Shown here one piece after another: positions 39,201-52,481 of a stretch of 64,000 nucleotides of DNA. This stretch comes from Lepidodermella squamata (lineage: Eukaryota > Gastrotricha). Every line of letters starts with the position of its first letter. Position 1 is the stretch's first letter. The notes under the pieces were generated by a model that was not told the DNA's origin, ran no database searches, and worked only from the letters and a program-made list of their open reading frames with translations. The position numbers were made by a program, and so were the translations under genes. The stretch is taken from contig JBLDXI010000020.1 of the NCBI GenBank assembly GCA_047495785.1, positions 2,790,001 to 2,854,000 on the forward strand, read 5' to 3'.

Positions 39201-42200
39201 GAGGCGTGTTGTTTACTCACTGTTGCTTGTGTCATTGACACCGGAAAGCGACGCACTCGCCCGATTTTTTCGATGCTGTGTTGCTCCAATCCGGCGCTTA
39301 TCACAGTAAGCCTCTCGAGGGAAATTGCGTATTCGCAAGTTATAACAACTGCGCGTTGCTTTTTGTCGCGCTCTTATTATTGCTGCTATTTGTTTTGCGA
39401 AGCGTGTTGCCCGGTTGTAAAATATATCAATCATTGGACTTCGCTCCTTTTTTTATCGCGCGCGCGCGCACTGGAAGCGACTATAATGCGGTGTATAATA
39501 GTCGCGCTTTCCGCTTCTCCCTGCGCGTTCGCCCATTTTTGCCGCGCTTTTTATACACACAGATTGTATTTATGGGTGCCTATTGTATACGTGCGATATA
39601 TTCCACATGATCCATCCGCCTGTCGCTATCTTTCCACTACTACAACGATGACTAATATAACAATTTATTCCACACATGTGCTTGCGTGATGATGAATAAA
39701 TTCGCGGCGCGGTGCCTGGACGGAAATCAATCAAAACATTTGCTGTGTGGGGCGCAGCTTGTTAGCTAGCACTAGTCATATATTACGTAAATAGAACTAT
39801 ACGCTCAGCGAAATTCGCCTAGCGTATTTTTTAATATTAATATTTCTTGTAAATATATCGATTTATCATAGTACTATTTTTGTCCCCCTATCCGCTTCGC
39901 GCTTCCTCCTCATCGCGTAGAAAAACGCGTATATAATAATAGGCTTGCCGCTTGAATTGATTGCCCGCCTGTTTGCTGTATAGAATATTCGAGTTTTTTA
40001 TCACGGTCTCACCGCGTGCACACACACACACATATTCGCATACAACATCGTGTAAAAATCGAAATACTATGGCTGAGGAGTATTGAGGAGTAGAAATGCA
40101 TAGCCTCGAGTGGCAAATTTACGGTCATTTATTATCACAATAATAGTGATGATAACGCGCAACGCGAAGCATCAAAAACCAGGCACCTCGATTTTACTAC
40201 TAGTGTACATGCATGCATACAGGACATGCGTATTATTGTTATTATATCGATCAGAGTGTCGCGCGGGTGCGGGTGCGGGTGCGCGATGCGTGACAAAACG
40301 AGAGGTGGCGGCTATACGAGAAGACGGAAAAAAAATCGAAGGCGATGCAAAAAATTGCAAGGGCCTGAAGAAAAAACGCTTAGGCAAACAACTAATGACA
40401 CGCTTCCTGTTGCATTTAATTGGCCTAATTGATGATGATGATGATGATGACGTCAGTGCTCGTGTTTAATGTTTACCTTTTCGGCGCCGGGATTAATAAA
40501 TGTTTTATTTTTAGGCCTCAAGGTTGTCGGAGGACGGCTTGCTGATAACGGCCAGCTCGGTGCGCTCATCACAAGAGTCAAGGTAAATATAATCTGATAG
40601 AATAATTGATGATTGAAAATGAAAATGAGGGCAAATCCTCTTCAAGAAAAAAATGGAACTAGAACAAAATAGCATAAAAATAAACATTTCCAACTGAAAA
40701 ATTCGTCGTGGAAAAGAAAAATCTGAAAACGTTTACCCTCTTTTTATAATGGAAGATGTAAGACAAAAATGCTGCGCTTACCCATCAACCCGAAAAGTTA
40801 TCCAATTGTTGAGATCCTGTCGTTAGACTGGTTCCAATTATCAAGTTCCAAGTTGGAACCGGGTTTCCTAAATAGCCCACCTTAAAAGCGAAGGAAAATT
40901 TATCAAACATACGGCTTTCGTAAAATTATAACATCTTACGGTGGCACCAAATTTTACAAATTACCGCCAATTTTTGAATTTTTTCAATGTGATTAAGCTG
41001 GATAAGTCCTGATGAGGCTTAAGTTGTAGAATTGTATCGTAATTTATGTAAATTTTTTATCATTATTCATTGAGCCCTCAATAATTTTTACAATTGAATA
41101 TTAGAATTGGTTTCTGTTACCTGGCAATTTAGGTTCCGCTATTAATAAGGACAGTATAAATTTGACTAAGCTTACGTTAAATTTGAAAAATTGACTCTTT
41201 AGTGCTAAAAACAGTTCGAATGAAGGGATTTTTTTCCTTCTGTTTGAAATTGATGAAGAAATGTTGTTTGGAAATGCTTGGATTGGGCAGCATCCCTCCT
41301 TTCTTGTAAGGTTTTTCTAGGTAAAAGTCGAAATTATATGCTCTATATATGCCAAAGATCCATTTTTGCATACTTTTTCTGATCAGTTATTTTAATTTCA
41401 CAATTTTTCTTCTAGCGTGGTAGCGTAGCCGATACGGTTGGCCGGTTACGACCCGGTGATGAAGTGGTCGAGTGGAACGGCGTGCGGCTGCAGGGCCTCT
41501 CCTTCGAGCAAGTCTACGAAGTTATCGGCTCAACGCGCGACTCTCGCCGCCTCGATATGGTCGTTCACAGGAGTTTACTCGGCCGCGTATCCGACGAGCC
41601 TGAACGCCAGACCGGCCCGCTCGGGCGTAGCCTGGCCCTAGGCAACCGGCGCCACTCGGTCGCTTTCAACCCGTCCACCTCAATGATGCAACAATTATGC
41701 GCGCAATTTTCACAGCCCGAAACAGATTTAGACGCAGGTCGTCTACAGCTGAAATTGTGGCTTGATACCGTTCGATCGGAACTGGCGGTTACGGTAGTTT
41801 CCGCACGCGATTTGTTACCGATCGGTATTTCTTCCATGACAACCGAACCGCCGCCGCATGCATTTTGCGTGATCACCCTAATTCCGACTGAAACTGCCTC
41901 GGATTTGAGCTCGAACAATACGTCGGCGAATTCAACGCCGTCGAAGGGCGCGCCAAGTCGAAGGTGGACGAATCGGCACCCGGCGTCGTGGGAGCCTCGG
42001 TGGGACCAACTCTTCACGTTATGGCCGGTTTCATCACCGTCGAGTATGGCGATGGACGCCGCGGTCTACGACGCGCAGCCGCCGGATGGGTGCTGCGAGT
42101 CGGAGAGCTCATTCGCCCGCTGCATTGGTTGTGTCACCCTGGTGCTGAACGAAGTCCCGTTGAACAACGAGCCGTACTGGTACCGGCTCACACGGCCTGA

Positions 42201-45200
42201 ACCTGGGTCCAGGTCAGGCCCGGGCATCATCCCACCCCTCATGGCCGCTCCTCCCTCGATGACTGAATCATCGAGTAACGTCGCGATGGCTCGTTCGATC
42301 GCGCAACAGCAGCAGCAGAAATCGGTGAAGAAATCACCGGCGTCGATACCCGTTGTCCAGCCGCAGGCCTGGTCGGTTCAGGACCAGCAGAACAGCTCGT
42401 GGCAACCGCAACCGCAAGCGCTTCCTAGCCAGAGTCAGAATCAAACTTTACCTGCCACTTCAGTCGCTTCCCAGCCGCAATTTTACCAACAACAGATCGA
42501 TACGAATCAGCAAATTTCGATGCCTAATCAAAATATGAATTCGCAATTCCAGCAGAATTGGGATTCAAATTCAGCGATGCAACAGCAACAGCAACAGCAG
42601 CCGCAATATGGCGAGGCCGTAGCGGCTAGTGTTCAAATTCATAACCAGCCGCCTCAATTTTCTGATGCGATGCAACAACAACAACAACAACAGCAGCAAT
42701 TTAATCAAATGCCAATGATGGGTACAACTGGGTCTTCTTACGTGCCTCAACAGCCTCAAATGACCTCGTTTGATCCGAATCAAATGTCTAACCAATTCAT
42801 GCCCATGAACCCTGCTCCGCCTATGATGGGGCAAGGTCAAATGCCATTCGATAGTTCAAACATGACGATGCAAGGTCAAATGCCTTATTCAAACCAAATT
42901 TCTGGGCCTGACCAAATGTCCCAGAACTTGGGTCAAATGACCCAGAATTTAGGTCAAATGCCAATGATGACCCAAGTTTCATCGTCGAATATGATGCAGA
43001 ATCAAATGCAACCGATGAACTCGATTGCGACCCCGGTTTCTGGGTCGACCATGTTACCGGGTCAAATTTCGACAATGACGTCTAATATGCTACCCGTTCA
43101 AGGGTCGAATATGTTTCAGAGCCAGATGCCATTGATGACTCCGAACATGTTACCTGAACAGATGCCGGCCGTTACCCCGTTACCCGGGTTTATGCCGGCG
43201 AGTACTGTACCAGGTCAAATGACCCCGTTTTCCGGCTCTTCTGTGGTATCGGAACCAATGCCAACAATGACACCGGCTCCTATCGCGACACCAATACCGC
43301 CGGTAACCCCAGCGCCTGTTACACCAGTCGTAATGCAGCAACCAGTGGAAATACCGAAACCGAAACCAGTTCCACCCCCGATTTCGACCACCCCGGGCCC
43401 AACTGGTATAATGAAGACCACGGAAGCTCCAGCGCCGGGTTCGCCAGTTACCAAATCGATTCACGCCACTGATAGCGAGGTGGATTTCGGCAGCGAAGAG
43501 GGTCGACTCTATCGAAAACACAGTCAAAGCGGCATTTCAGCCGCATCAGCCTCCAGCTCGTTATCCCGCCGCGTCGCTCGCCATCGCTCTGACATTAACT
43601 CCGGCCTAACCGGGTCGACGGGCAGCCTGGCGCCTGAAGAGCAACAACAACCCGTGCCTGAAATGACTCGATCAGCTATTGCTAGCTCATCAACCACCCC
43701 AACCCCGCTTCAACTCAACCAGCCAATGTCGACGAGTTTGACGAACATCCCGCCCGTCACGCCACCGCCTCATTCGGCGACAAGCGAGGACAAATCGAAG
43801 CGACACGTCCGTCTCGCCCCGGAGGTGTCATTCATAGTTGGCAACGACGTGCCGCCAATTTCGATCCCGCTCGCCTCAGAATCGGCGAATTCTCTTGCGT
43901 CTCTAGCGAAAGACCCGCCCGAACCGGAGAAGCCAACGCCGACCCAACGGCGGTCGTCAATTGCCGGGGCTGCGTCGATGCCGTCGATGTCTCGAACATC
44001 GTCGGTTGTAGAATCGGTGGCTAGTGACGCGGAATCGGCAATTTCTGCCGCGGATACTAGCGATGCGGGCGAGAGTACTACGGGCCGACCGCCTAGGTTG
44101 AAGTCTCAAACGAGTCTCAGCGAATCTGAAGCAGCTGGCGGGTATTCAAGCGGCGGCGAGCACGGCCAATCGGGCGGCGAATCGACCGATGGCACGGTTT
44201 TGGCCGCGAAGCTACAAAAGAAATCGCTATGGGGAACAGCCGCGAAAAAGTCGCTCAATAAATTGACCGGGAAGTCAGCTTTCCCCAACGTAGTCGGTAC
44301 GTTGCCCTATAACCAGTTTTTCAGCCTTAATATTTTTCGTATTTTTCTACCCATTAATTTGACTTGATTGAACTATTTATGCTGGAAATTAATATATTGT
44401 GTTCGGTTGTGTTGAAAAATTCGATTTATTAGCTACCACGACAGGTTACGCCGGCGGACGTAAGAGTAATGCTATTTTACATCTATATCATTTTTTATTA
44501 ATTAATTACTTCGATATTTATTGACAAATCATCTGTGTTATCAAACTGTTGTCCTTCAGTATCTTATTATTATTACTACTATTATTCCACCTGTTAATTT
44601 TTGAGTTTTTCAACGGCGGAAAAAAAAATCGTGTTTTTATGGGGTCATGTCAGTGTGACTGTTTGCAACCCGACCAAAACCACTGCTGCATCGACGTTGC
44701 TGAACCCACTTTTTTCGAATCGTTCATTTGCAAATGTATAACCGCTACATCGAAAGTCACAGAGAGAAAATCGATCTATTGCGAAACCTTTTATTTCTAT
44801 TATTATTATTATTGAGTGTCGTCCCCCGAGTCGCGTTTTCGACTCTATTATATGGACTTACCTGTAATTCGTCCGATGAAAATTTCGGAATAATTTGACC
44901 TATAAATGGGACGGCGTGAAACTAGACCACATTGCCCTCTTTGTTGCACGTGTGAACACCCTGCGCGCGTTTTAAGGTGAATGGATGGCAATGGGTCTAA
45001 TTTCTTGTTGGGCCTTGATTAGACACATAGGCATGATATAGAGTTGTTAAAGTAATAATTTTCCAAATTGCCTCTAAATTCTAGATTGTAGATAGAAAAA
45101 TTTCTACGAGTATAAAAATTAGTGTTGAAAAATTATTTTAGATTTCTACCTTAATATATTTAGCTAGCCTTTCTTATTTTTCTTGTTACTATTTCAGGCA

Positions 45201-46813
45201 AGGGCATATTCTCACTTACAAAAAGTTGGTTCTTGCTACAAGTTGTTGGCTTTGGATATTAACAAAAATGCAGTAGCTATCACGCCTTAATTCTCACGCG
45301 CTATACGTTAACTTTGATTTTTCCTGAAAGCAAAAATCATAAAAATAATACTAACAAATTTTTATTCATTTCCACGTCAATGTTGTCTTTGTCCAACTTT
45401 TGTCTCGTGCATCAAATTCAATATAAATTTGTTACTTGCAATGCGAATCAAAATCACGACGCGATATTATAATATGAAATGCGCTTATTTTACTAACCAT
45501 TAGTTGACCTGTAAAAAAAATGCAAAAATTATGGGTTCAATCCACGATTATTATAATCAAGGAATGTTGCTATCCAATTTTTCACATTGCTATGTGCTTA
45601 TACAAGTTATCCGTTTTTATCGAAATTCGCTTGCTAAATGTTTTTTAAATATTGTCCAAACTATCATTGCTTTGTTGAGCTGGTCGATGTTTTCTCGATC
45701 AGCAAGTGAATATATCTGCATTTTACAACAAAAAACACAGCACGATTCTGCATCAAGTCTTAAATATTTTTTCGGAATTTTTTCGCAAGGCTTCAGTTTC
45801 AAACACTTGTAAAATTTTTACAATTATGACATTGCGCGATCACAACAGCAAAATCGACATGCTTTTTTACTCATGCTTTTTGTTTCCTGCGATGACCAAT
45901 ATTTGTATTATTTACGGTTAAGATTCGAAACTAATTTTTCGATTTTCTGATGAAAATATAGATTCAGTCATTGCTGCAAATTTGGGTCCAAACAAGCAGC
46001 AGAAGAAGAAAACTGGCATCAACCGATGTGGCGATGAAGTCGTCATGCAGCCGTCATCTGGAGGGTAAAAAATATATAATTTGAATTTTTTTATTTAAAT
46101 TGAAAATTTTCAAAATTAAATTAAATTAAATTTGAAAAAATGAAATTTGATTGACATTTTTCAAAATTTCAGTGGATTTGACATGTCCGCTGGCTTTTTC
46201 GATGGCGATCTCGGCCCTGGGCAAGTCGTTGGCCGGCAAATGCTCGGCGCTACAGCGATTGGGGAGCTGGAAATTGGCCTGCGTGAAGATAACGGCGGCC
46301 ATCTCTCCGTCACGCTAGTCGCCGCGCGTGATTTGATTTTCAAGAACAAAACCGCACCAGGTACGTATTTTCTTATATAAAATGTCCTTAATGATATGTC
46401 TGATGTCTGTGAAAAATCGATTCTTCTTAAAATAATCCTAGTTTTTTTGTCGCGAAATTTGATTTTTTTGTCTGTATTAAATAGCGATTTATGCGAAAGC
46501 GGCTCTCGTTGTGGGGCAGGCGACGCAAGAGCGGCAGAAATCAGTGCCGCAGCAGGTGCGTGACTGCGACCCGCAGCTCGGCATTGAATTTCCGTTCCAG
46601 CAAACGCCGTTCCGAGACAAGATGCTGCAAATCTCGCTGTGGGCGGTCTACGGCAAAATGTCGGGCCGCCATTGCCTGGGCGCCGTAGCGATAAAACTCG
46701 AAGAAATCAACCGCTTCCCGCTGCGAGCAACTTACAAGCTGTACGACCCGTCAGCCGTCGGCGGATTTGTCGCCTCGATCGCAACCGAAGGCCCAGCAGT
46801 CGCTCTTATGTAG
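36261..46813 (+). CDS. RIMS: RIM presynaptic active-zone scaffold (UNC-10/RIMS-like)
   Basis: Rab3 effector that docks and primes synaptic vesicles. Twelve exons (36261-36379, 36673-36949, 37345-37709, 37767-37885, 37938-38923, 38980-39079, 40515-40582, 41416-44296, 44433-44459, 45962-46064, 46173-46360, 46485-46813) give about 1853 residues, all in phase. N-terminal Rab3-binding helix (LTTDERRVIDDVLRRQREEE), a FYVE-type finger (CQIC, CHYC, CYRC, CAVC), a Ser-rich region, and a PDZ domain (ILGLKVVGG, SVADTVGRLRPGDEVVEWNG). C2A follows (LQLKLWLDTVRSELAVTVVS, NEPYWYRL), then a very long Gln/Met/Pro-rich stretch, then C2B (GELEIGLREDNGGHLSVTL). The C2 domains lack the usual Ca-binding aspartates, as is typical for RIM. 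Confidence 0.93.
39080..40514 (+). other. RIM intron within the PDZ domain
   Basis: A 1.4-kb intron with simple repeats: (GCGC) near 39460, (CA)n at about 40018-40032, GGGTGC repeats near 40265 and (GATGAT)n at 40431-40450. No nested gene is credible. Confidence 0.5.
42280..43420 (+). repeat. Gln/Met/Pro-rich low-complexity coding region of RIM
   Basis: CAG/CAA runs code QQQQQ-type tracts (42585-42600, 42672-42700). They are followed by many QMP, GQMP and NQM repeats and then TPAPIATPIPP-type proline repeats. It lies between C2A and C2B. Confidence 0.85.
44433..44459 (+). other. 27-nt phase-neutral microexon of RIM
   Basis: Nine codons (TTTGYAGG-like) between an ATTTATTAG acceptor and a strong donor gtaagagt. 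Both flanking junctions are phase 1, so skipping or including it keeps the frame. It is a likely alternative cassette between the Ser-rich linker and C2B. Confidence 0.55.
44460..45961 (+). other. RIM intron after the microexon
   Basis: A 1.5-kb AT-rich intron with (TTA)n runs near 44560-44585 and 44795-44815. The ORFs seen here are chance; no features. Confidence 0.5.
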
Positions 46814-49621
46814 TCGAAAAAAAAATCCGGTGTCTTAGCATAATTTTCGCGGAAAGAATTCGAATATTTTTCCAATGATTAATTCTGCTCTAAAAATCTC
46901 TAGAAAAAATTGAATATTTTATGCGTGTTTGTGAGAATGAAATTTGTTGCAAAGTTAGGAATAACTACTACGACGGTATCTTTCTCTGCGCTCACGTCGA
47001 CAAAACTGCGTCACGGACTCTGCTTTTGACTTGTTGTCTGAAGTATAATTTATTTTTTTTGGATGATAAAAAAAACTCGTCACACCACGTCCGCATGTAT
47101 TTTATTTGATCTCTCGCGTCACATGAGAAATGGTGCAAATAGGTGATATAAAAAATATAGGTTCGATTTTTTCGTGATCCTGAATTAATTAATTTTTTTT
47201 CAATTTCTATGCGAATTCTCCATGTCCTTCCTTGTTAATTTCAGTGTTTAGCTATATTTTTTCGAATGGAAATAATCGAGAGATAGCTGCGATTTATAAT
47301 ATGCATAATATAAAAGCGCTATTTTTTTGTGCTCTCACCTTCATCAAAGAAATGCCACTATTCATTTTAAATTATTGCTGGATCGAAAAAAATGTTATTT
47401 TATTCTGCCGAAAATATGGAATTTTTATAATGATGTATGAAATTACACGCTCGATCTCAAATGATTTCATATAAAAAATAATATATTGTTGTCGTTTATC
47501 GGCTATATGATGATGAAAATGCGAGTGCCCTATATATTGTATTTATTTACTGTGTAAAACATTGACGCGATATGAGCAATCGAATTTTTGCGAAAGAATC
47601 AACTGAATAAAAATTATCATAATTTTGTGTTGTTTTCATCAATAACAAAACAAGTATAATTGTTTTCCCTTAGGCGCTGGCCCGTAATTGATGTAAATGC
47701 TGCAGTTTTTTCTCGGATTTTTGGTTGGATCTGGTTGGCCGAGAAACAGCTGCCTGGGCCTGATTTTGTTGAAGGGCTATAACCGCTCTATCTATCAAGA
47801 ATATGTCAAAATTAATTTGGTTATCGATTTTATTTCCCAGTTGATGCTGGCGTAAACAAGGAGATAATTCGAAAAGTCAATTATAAGAATTATTTCGCGA
47901 GTTGCCAGCCCCGCGGAAACACGAAATTTTAAGCTTACACGAACGATTTTTAATTGTCATTTTTACCCTCATATCGGTTTTCTTTTGAGGACTATAACTA
48001 TTTTCGGCTCTCAGTTTTTAAATAGATACCGCTTGTTGTTGATTTTTCCGCTCATTTCGTGAGGGCGTAAATATTACCGCGACACACTGCCCTATTTATT
48101 TCAGCAGCATATAAGTAGGATGTTTTTCCATAATTGCGAGCACGTCGCATTCTAGATACATTGACGGCCGGTAAAACGCGGCCACTCGTCGCGAATAAAC
48201 AAGAAAATAATCATCTCAGAGGTCGCATCAAAGCGATGCCGTTTTGTCGGCTCGCCATTCAACTGATATAATCGCGCACTGGAGCAAATTCGACCCAGGT
48301 ATCATCCATTACGAACCGGCTTTTTTCCCCTCCGACACCATTTGTTACAGATATCAGTTTAACCCTATTGCAAGTATTTATTGTTTTTTTTCGCGTGAAA
48401 ATAAACCTTAATTTGTATCGCTCCCAGGTATCCATCGTAGCCTTTCTTCCCCGCGGCATTTAGCGAAAAAAATGTATATAATTTGCGCGTGTACCGGCGC
48501 AAAAAACGCGCGTATCAATTATGATGGCGCACCATTTTTTTGCACCAATCACTCTTCTAATCGCCGCGCAGTATCGCCAGCAGCAGATATTTGTAATATT
48601 AATAATAATATGTAATATTTCGTAGAAAATTGCAATCTATAGCGCGCGAAAACCGTTGTTGTCAGTGGGAAATGGAAAAAGTGACCACGCCAAGTTGTTA
48701 TGAGAGCTCAAATGCTGCGGCTTGTGATGAGCCGAGGCGAGCCAGTGCCAAGACGCGCGCGCGCGCGTTACATTGAATGCATATATACTATTAATAATAT
48801 CGGGACAGGCTGTTATAAATATAGATTTCCTGTATTTTTTTCCAGTTCCTGCCGCGGCTGATGGCTGATATCATACATTGTAAAAATATAGATGGCAAGA
48901 TGTAGATGCTGGTGGTTTTCGGACGCTGCTGCTTCTGCTGCTGCTGCTGCTGCTGCGAAGGCCTAAAAATATAATAATCCAAGCGATATATCAAATGCTG
49001 GTGGTAGAAAAGTGAACGACTTCACTGTTTGTAATAGCATTATACAAGCGAGAGATATGCGCGCGCGCAAAACCGCGCAGCTTCCATCACTCTTGTTCGC
49101 TCTTCGCGATAAATAACAATAAATAATATGTAAAAAGCAGCGCCTATTAAAAGCTATTTACTATAATGATAGTAATGAAAATAATATATCACCATGCTAA
49201 ATCGACTTTTTAAAATAATATAGGGCCGAGCCCTCCCACCCGTTTACGCGCGTGAAAGCATATTTCTCTATTAATAACGATAATAATAATAGTTTTTCTC
49301 CACCGCCCTTCAACCGCTGCTCGGTCTTGTATCTATCCATCTCTGAGAGCGGAAATTGGCTCTGTCTAACTTGCGTAAATATAGCCTTAGAACACCGCCT
49401 GCTCGCCCATCCAACAAAACGAGTGATATGTGCCGCCAACCTTGTATAAACCCAACAAACAAACAAAGCGCGATTGAGCGGCGCCTTATTCGCTGTTTCT
49501 AGGTGCAGGGGCAATTCGCCAAATTTTCGCGCATAACAATACATATACGCATGCATTACTATTTAGGAGTTATCATTTCTCATTTTTCAATGACAACAAT
49601 TAGCTGAGTTTCTGCATTGAC
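46814..49621. other. Intergenic region between RIM and the first nicotinic receptor
   Basis: 2.8 kb without a credible gene. Contains a (CTG)n/(CAG)n run at about 48930-48955 and CG dinucleotide repeats near 48755 and 49060. It probably holds the RIM 3' UTR and the nAChR promoter. Confidence 0.5.
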
Positions 49622-52309
49622 ATGTCGCTCATTCAAATCGCAATTCTAGCTTTGAGTGGCCTTATTTCAGGTTCGTGCCGTAGTAGTAGTAAGGTGTCTG
49701 TGCGTAATTTGTTTCGCTGCAATTTTTCAAGGAGCGTCCTGCGGCCAGAACGAACAAAGGCTTATGAATGCGCTTTTCAAAGACTACCCGAGCCTCGAGC
49801 GGCCGGTGATAAATGAAAACGAAACGCTGCGTGTCGAACTCGGCCTAACGCTACAACAGATCATCGACATGGTTTGTAATTATAACACCGCCGTATTTTG
49901 AAAATTTTACAAACTCTCACAGGACGAAAAGAACCAAATTTTACACACAAATGTTTGGCTTTTCTTGGCCTGGAACGATTATAAACTGCGCTGGAACCCG
50001 GCTGATTACGGCGGTATCGCCCAGATTAACGTGCCGGTCACGAGAATTTGGAAGCCTGATGTTCTTATGTACAACTCGGCGAACGAGGCCTTTGATGCGA
50101 CTTACCCGACCAATTGTCCGGTTACTTCCGACGGCAATGTCACGTGGGTCCCGCCGGGCATGTTCGCATCGACTTGCTCTATCGATATCACGTGGTTTCC
50201 CTTCGATGAACAAGCTTGCGATATGAAATTCGGTAATTTTTCGCATATTGCGGCATTTTTTTATTCCAAATATTTTAACATTTTATTAATATTAAAATTG
50301 GAATATTTATTATTAATATTAATCATTAATCATTTTAATAAATTATTTTTTGAATATTCAAATTTTTTAATTTAAATTCATTTTGCTGAATTTTTCCAAA
50401 ATTTATTTGAGGTTTAATTCGATGTTTACCTTCTGTAATTTAGGTTCATGGACCTACGATGGCACGAAAATAAATTTGACACTGAGTGGAGAAGCCGGTA
50501 TCACGTCAAGTTTCATCAAAAACGGTGAATGGACGCTTTTAGGTGAGTTGTCACAAATATTCACGTGGTTTAATTAACTTTTATTCATGCCCAGTTTTGT
50601 TTACCCGCCTCAAATTTTGACTTGAAAATTATCCTCAACTCAATTAATTTTACGCTTCAGGTGTACCGGCTAAGCGAAATTCGGTTTTCTACGAGTGCTG
50701 CCCTGACACGCCGTATGTTGATATCACGTATACGGTGAAAATTCGACGCCGGTCGTTGTACTACATGTTTAACCTCGTTCTGCCATGTGCTATGATCTCT
50801 TCAATCACCCTTATGGTGTTCATCCTGCCTCCCGAGGGCGGCAAAATTGGCCTCGGCGTCACAATTCTACTCTCACTTACTGTGTTCTTGATGCTAGTCG
50901 CAGAAACTCTGCCTCCTACCTCAGAAGCCGTGCCTCTAATTGGTAAGAAATCGCCCACCTTAATTTTTGCGAATAATTGAATTTCTATTATTTTCAGGTA
51001 TTTATTTCGTTTTCATCATGTTTGTGTGCTCGCTTTCGGTGGTTTTCACCGTTGTTGTGCTGAACTACAATTTTCGAACATCCGAATCTCACGTTATGCC
51101 GGCCTGGGTTAACCTTGGCATTTGCAAATGGATGGCTTGGTTATTGAGAATGTAAATTTTTCGATATTATTAAGCTCGAAATCATGTGATTTCCGGTTTG
51201 TTAAGGGAGCGACCGGGAGAGCAACTGTCGAAAAAATCTATTCTCCAAGCAAGCGTGAAACTAGCTCAAATTCAGAACGATATCTGCGATGAACTTGATA
51301 TGGTAAGTAAACAAGAATAATTTTCAGTAATTAATCTAATTTTTCCTGTCCTCAAAGTAATTACAGGCTTAAATATTCGAACCATTGGACTTGAGGCTCC
51401 AACACATATTTTACCCCTTCTAAGAAATGTTTTTCGATTAATTAAAATTTCGGCTTTATCGAGTGATTGTCGGCATGATGCCCCATAACTCTGGGATTTT
51501 ATTTCAACTACTTGGTACCATCGGCTAGTTAGAAACATTCTCAATGTTGGCTTCTAAAACTTTTGATATCGGGGAAATCACTGATTTGTATAATCGATAC
51601 TTGGAATCGATATCGGCTCTGCAGGCTGAAGTATGAGGCATACCTCATAAACTGATAGCGAAAAATACTCGCTATTGTGAGATCTATCGGCATGGTCATG
51701 AAAAAATTAGATTAAACGTGAGACATGAAGTTGAAAAATCTCAAATTTAGCGTTGGAAGGTCGGAGAATTTTTAATCAATTTTTAAATATTTAGCTATTT
51801 TATTTGCATTGAGAAGGTATTTCCTTACCGAAAATAGGTCCAAAATAGAGGCCAGAATTCAACTAGAAATGCCGAGTTGCTCAAAAATCCTGATCTTTCG
51901 GCGAAAAAATTGAAAACAAAATTATTAGGAAATTTATTCGAGCAATTTTCATTTATTTCTAGCGACATCTTATTTTCTGTTAGAGATTATTTGATTTTTG
52001 TGAATGCTTTCTGCTTTCCTATAGGACAAGAACGCGCCGTTCAGCTACGAAGATTCCGGCAATAATATCATCCGATGCCGGCGCGATTCAGGCGTCGATG
52101 AAGACCCGTCCGAGTTGTTCATGATCTACCGAGAACTGCGCTTTCTCACGGATAAAATGCGCGAAAAAGACAAGGGCGACTCGATAGCCGCTGATTGGCA
52201 GTTCGCCGCTCGCGTCATCGATCGACTCTGCCTCTACCTGTTCAGCTTTGTCACCATCATTTCTTCGGCCGTTATATTACTCTCGGCTCCAAATATTTTT
52301 TCTACTTGA
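49622..52309 (+). CDS. Nicotinic acetylcholine receptor alpha-type subunit (ACR-16/alpha7-like)
   Basis: Cys-loop ligand-gated channel subunit. Eight exons (49622-49670, 49732-49871, 49923-50232, 50444-50542, 50661-50942, 50998-51151, 51206-51302, 52025-52309) give 471 residues. The first intron (61 nt) was chosen because it yields a clean signal peptide, [20 protein letters not shown]. The ligand domain has [10 protein letters not shown], a 13-residue Cys-loop ([15 protein letters not shown]), SWTYDG and loop C YECCPD with the vicinal cysteines of alpha subunits. M1 to M3 are clear, as is M4 before the terminal [10 protein letters not shown]. The M1-M2 linker reads [11 protein letters not shown]: one residue shorter than usual, with no Glu at -1'. 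It is followed 172 bp later by a related gene. Confidence 0.93.
51545..51760. repeat. Dispersed repeat, copy 2 (in nAChR intron)
   Basis: Matches the core of 14790-15055 (GATATCGGGGAAATC, CGATATCGGC, TCTGCAGGCTGAAGTAT). It lies in the 722-bp last intron of the first nicotinic receptor gene. Confidence 0.5.
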
Positions 52310-52481
52310 ATTATGCCGTCTTAGCCCTTGAACGAAAAAACAAGAAATTTCATAATTTTATAAATCGTTCCATTTTTATTTGAATTAATTATGAATTGAG
52401 CATTTGTTTTCATTGTTTCCTTAGAATTTCAACTATGTAAATGTTGTCATTGTCCCGAATCAACCGCAGAACAAGTTGAAT

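Noticed and set aside
40110-40470. 119-codon ORF in a RIM intron
   Set aside because: Made of simple repeats (GGGTGC, GATGAT) and lacks any domain.
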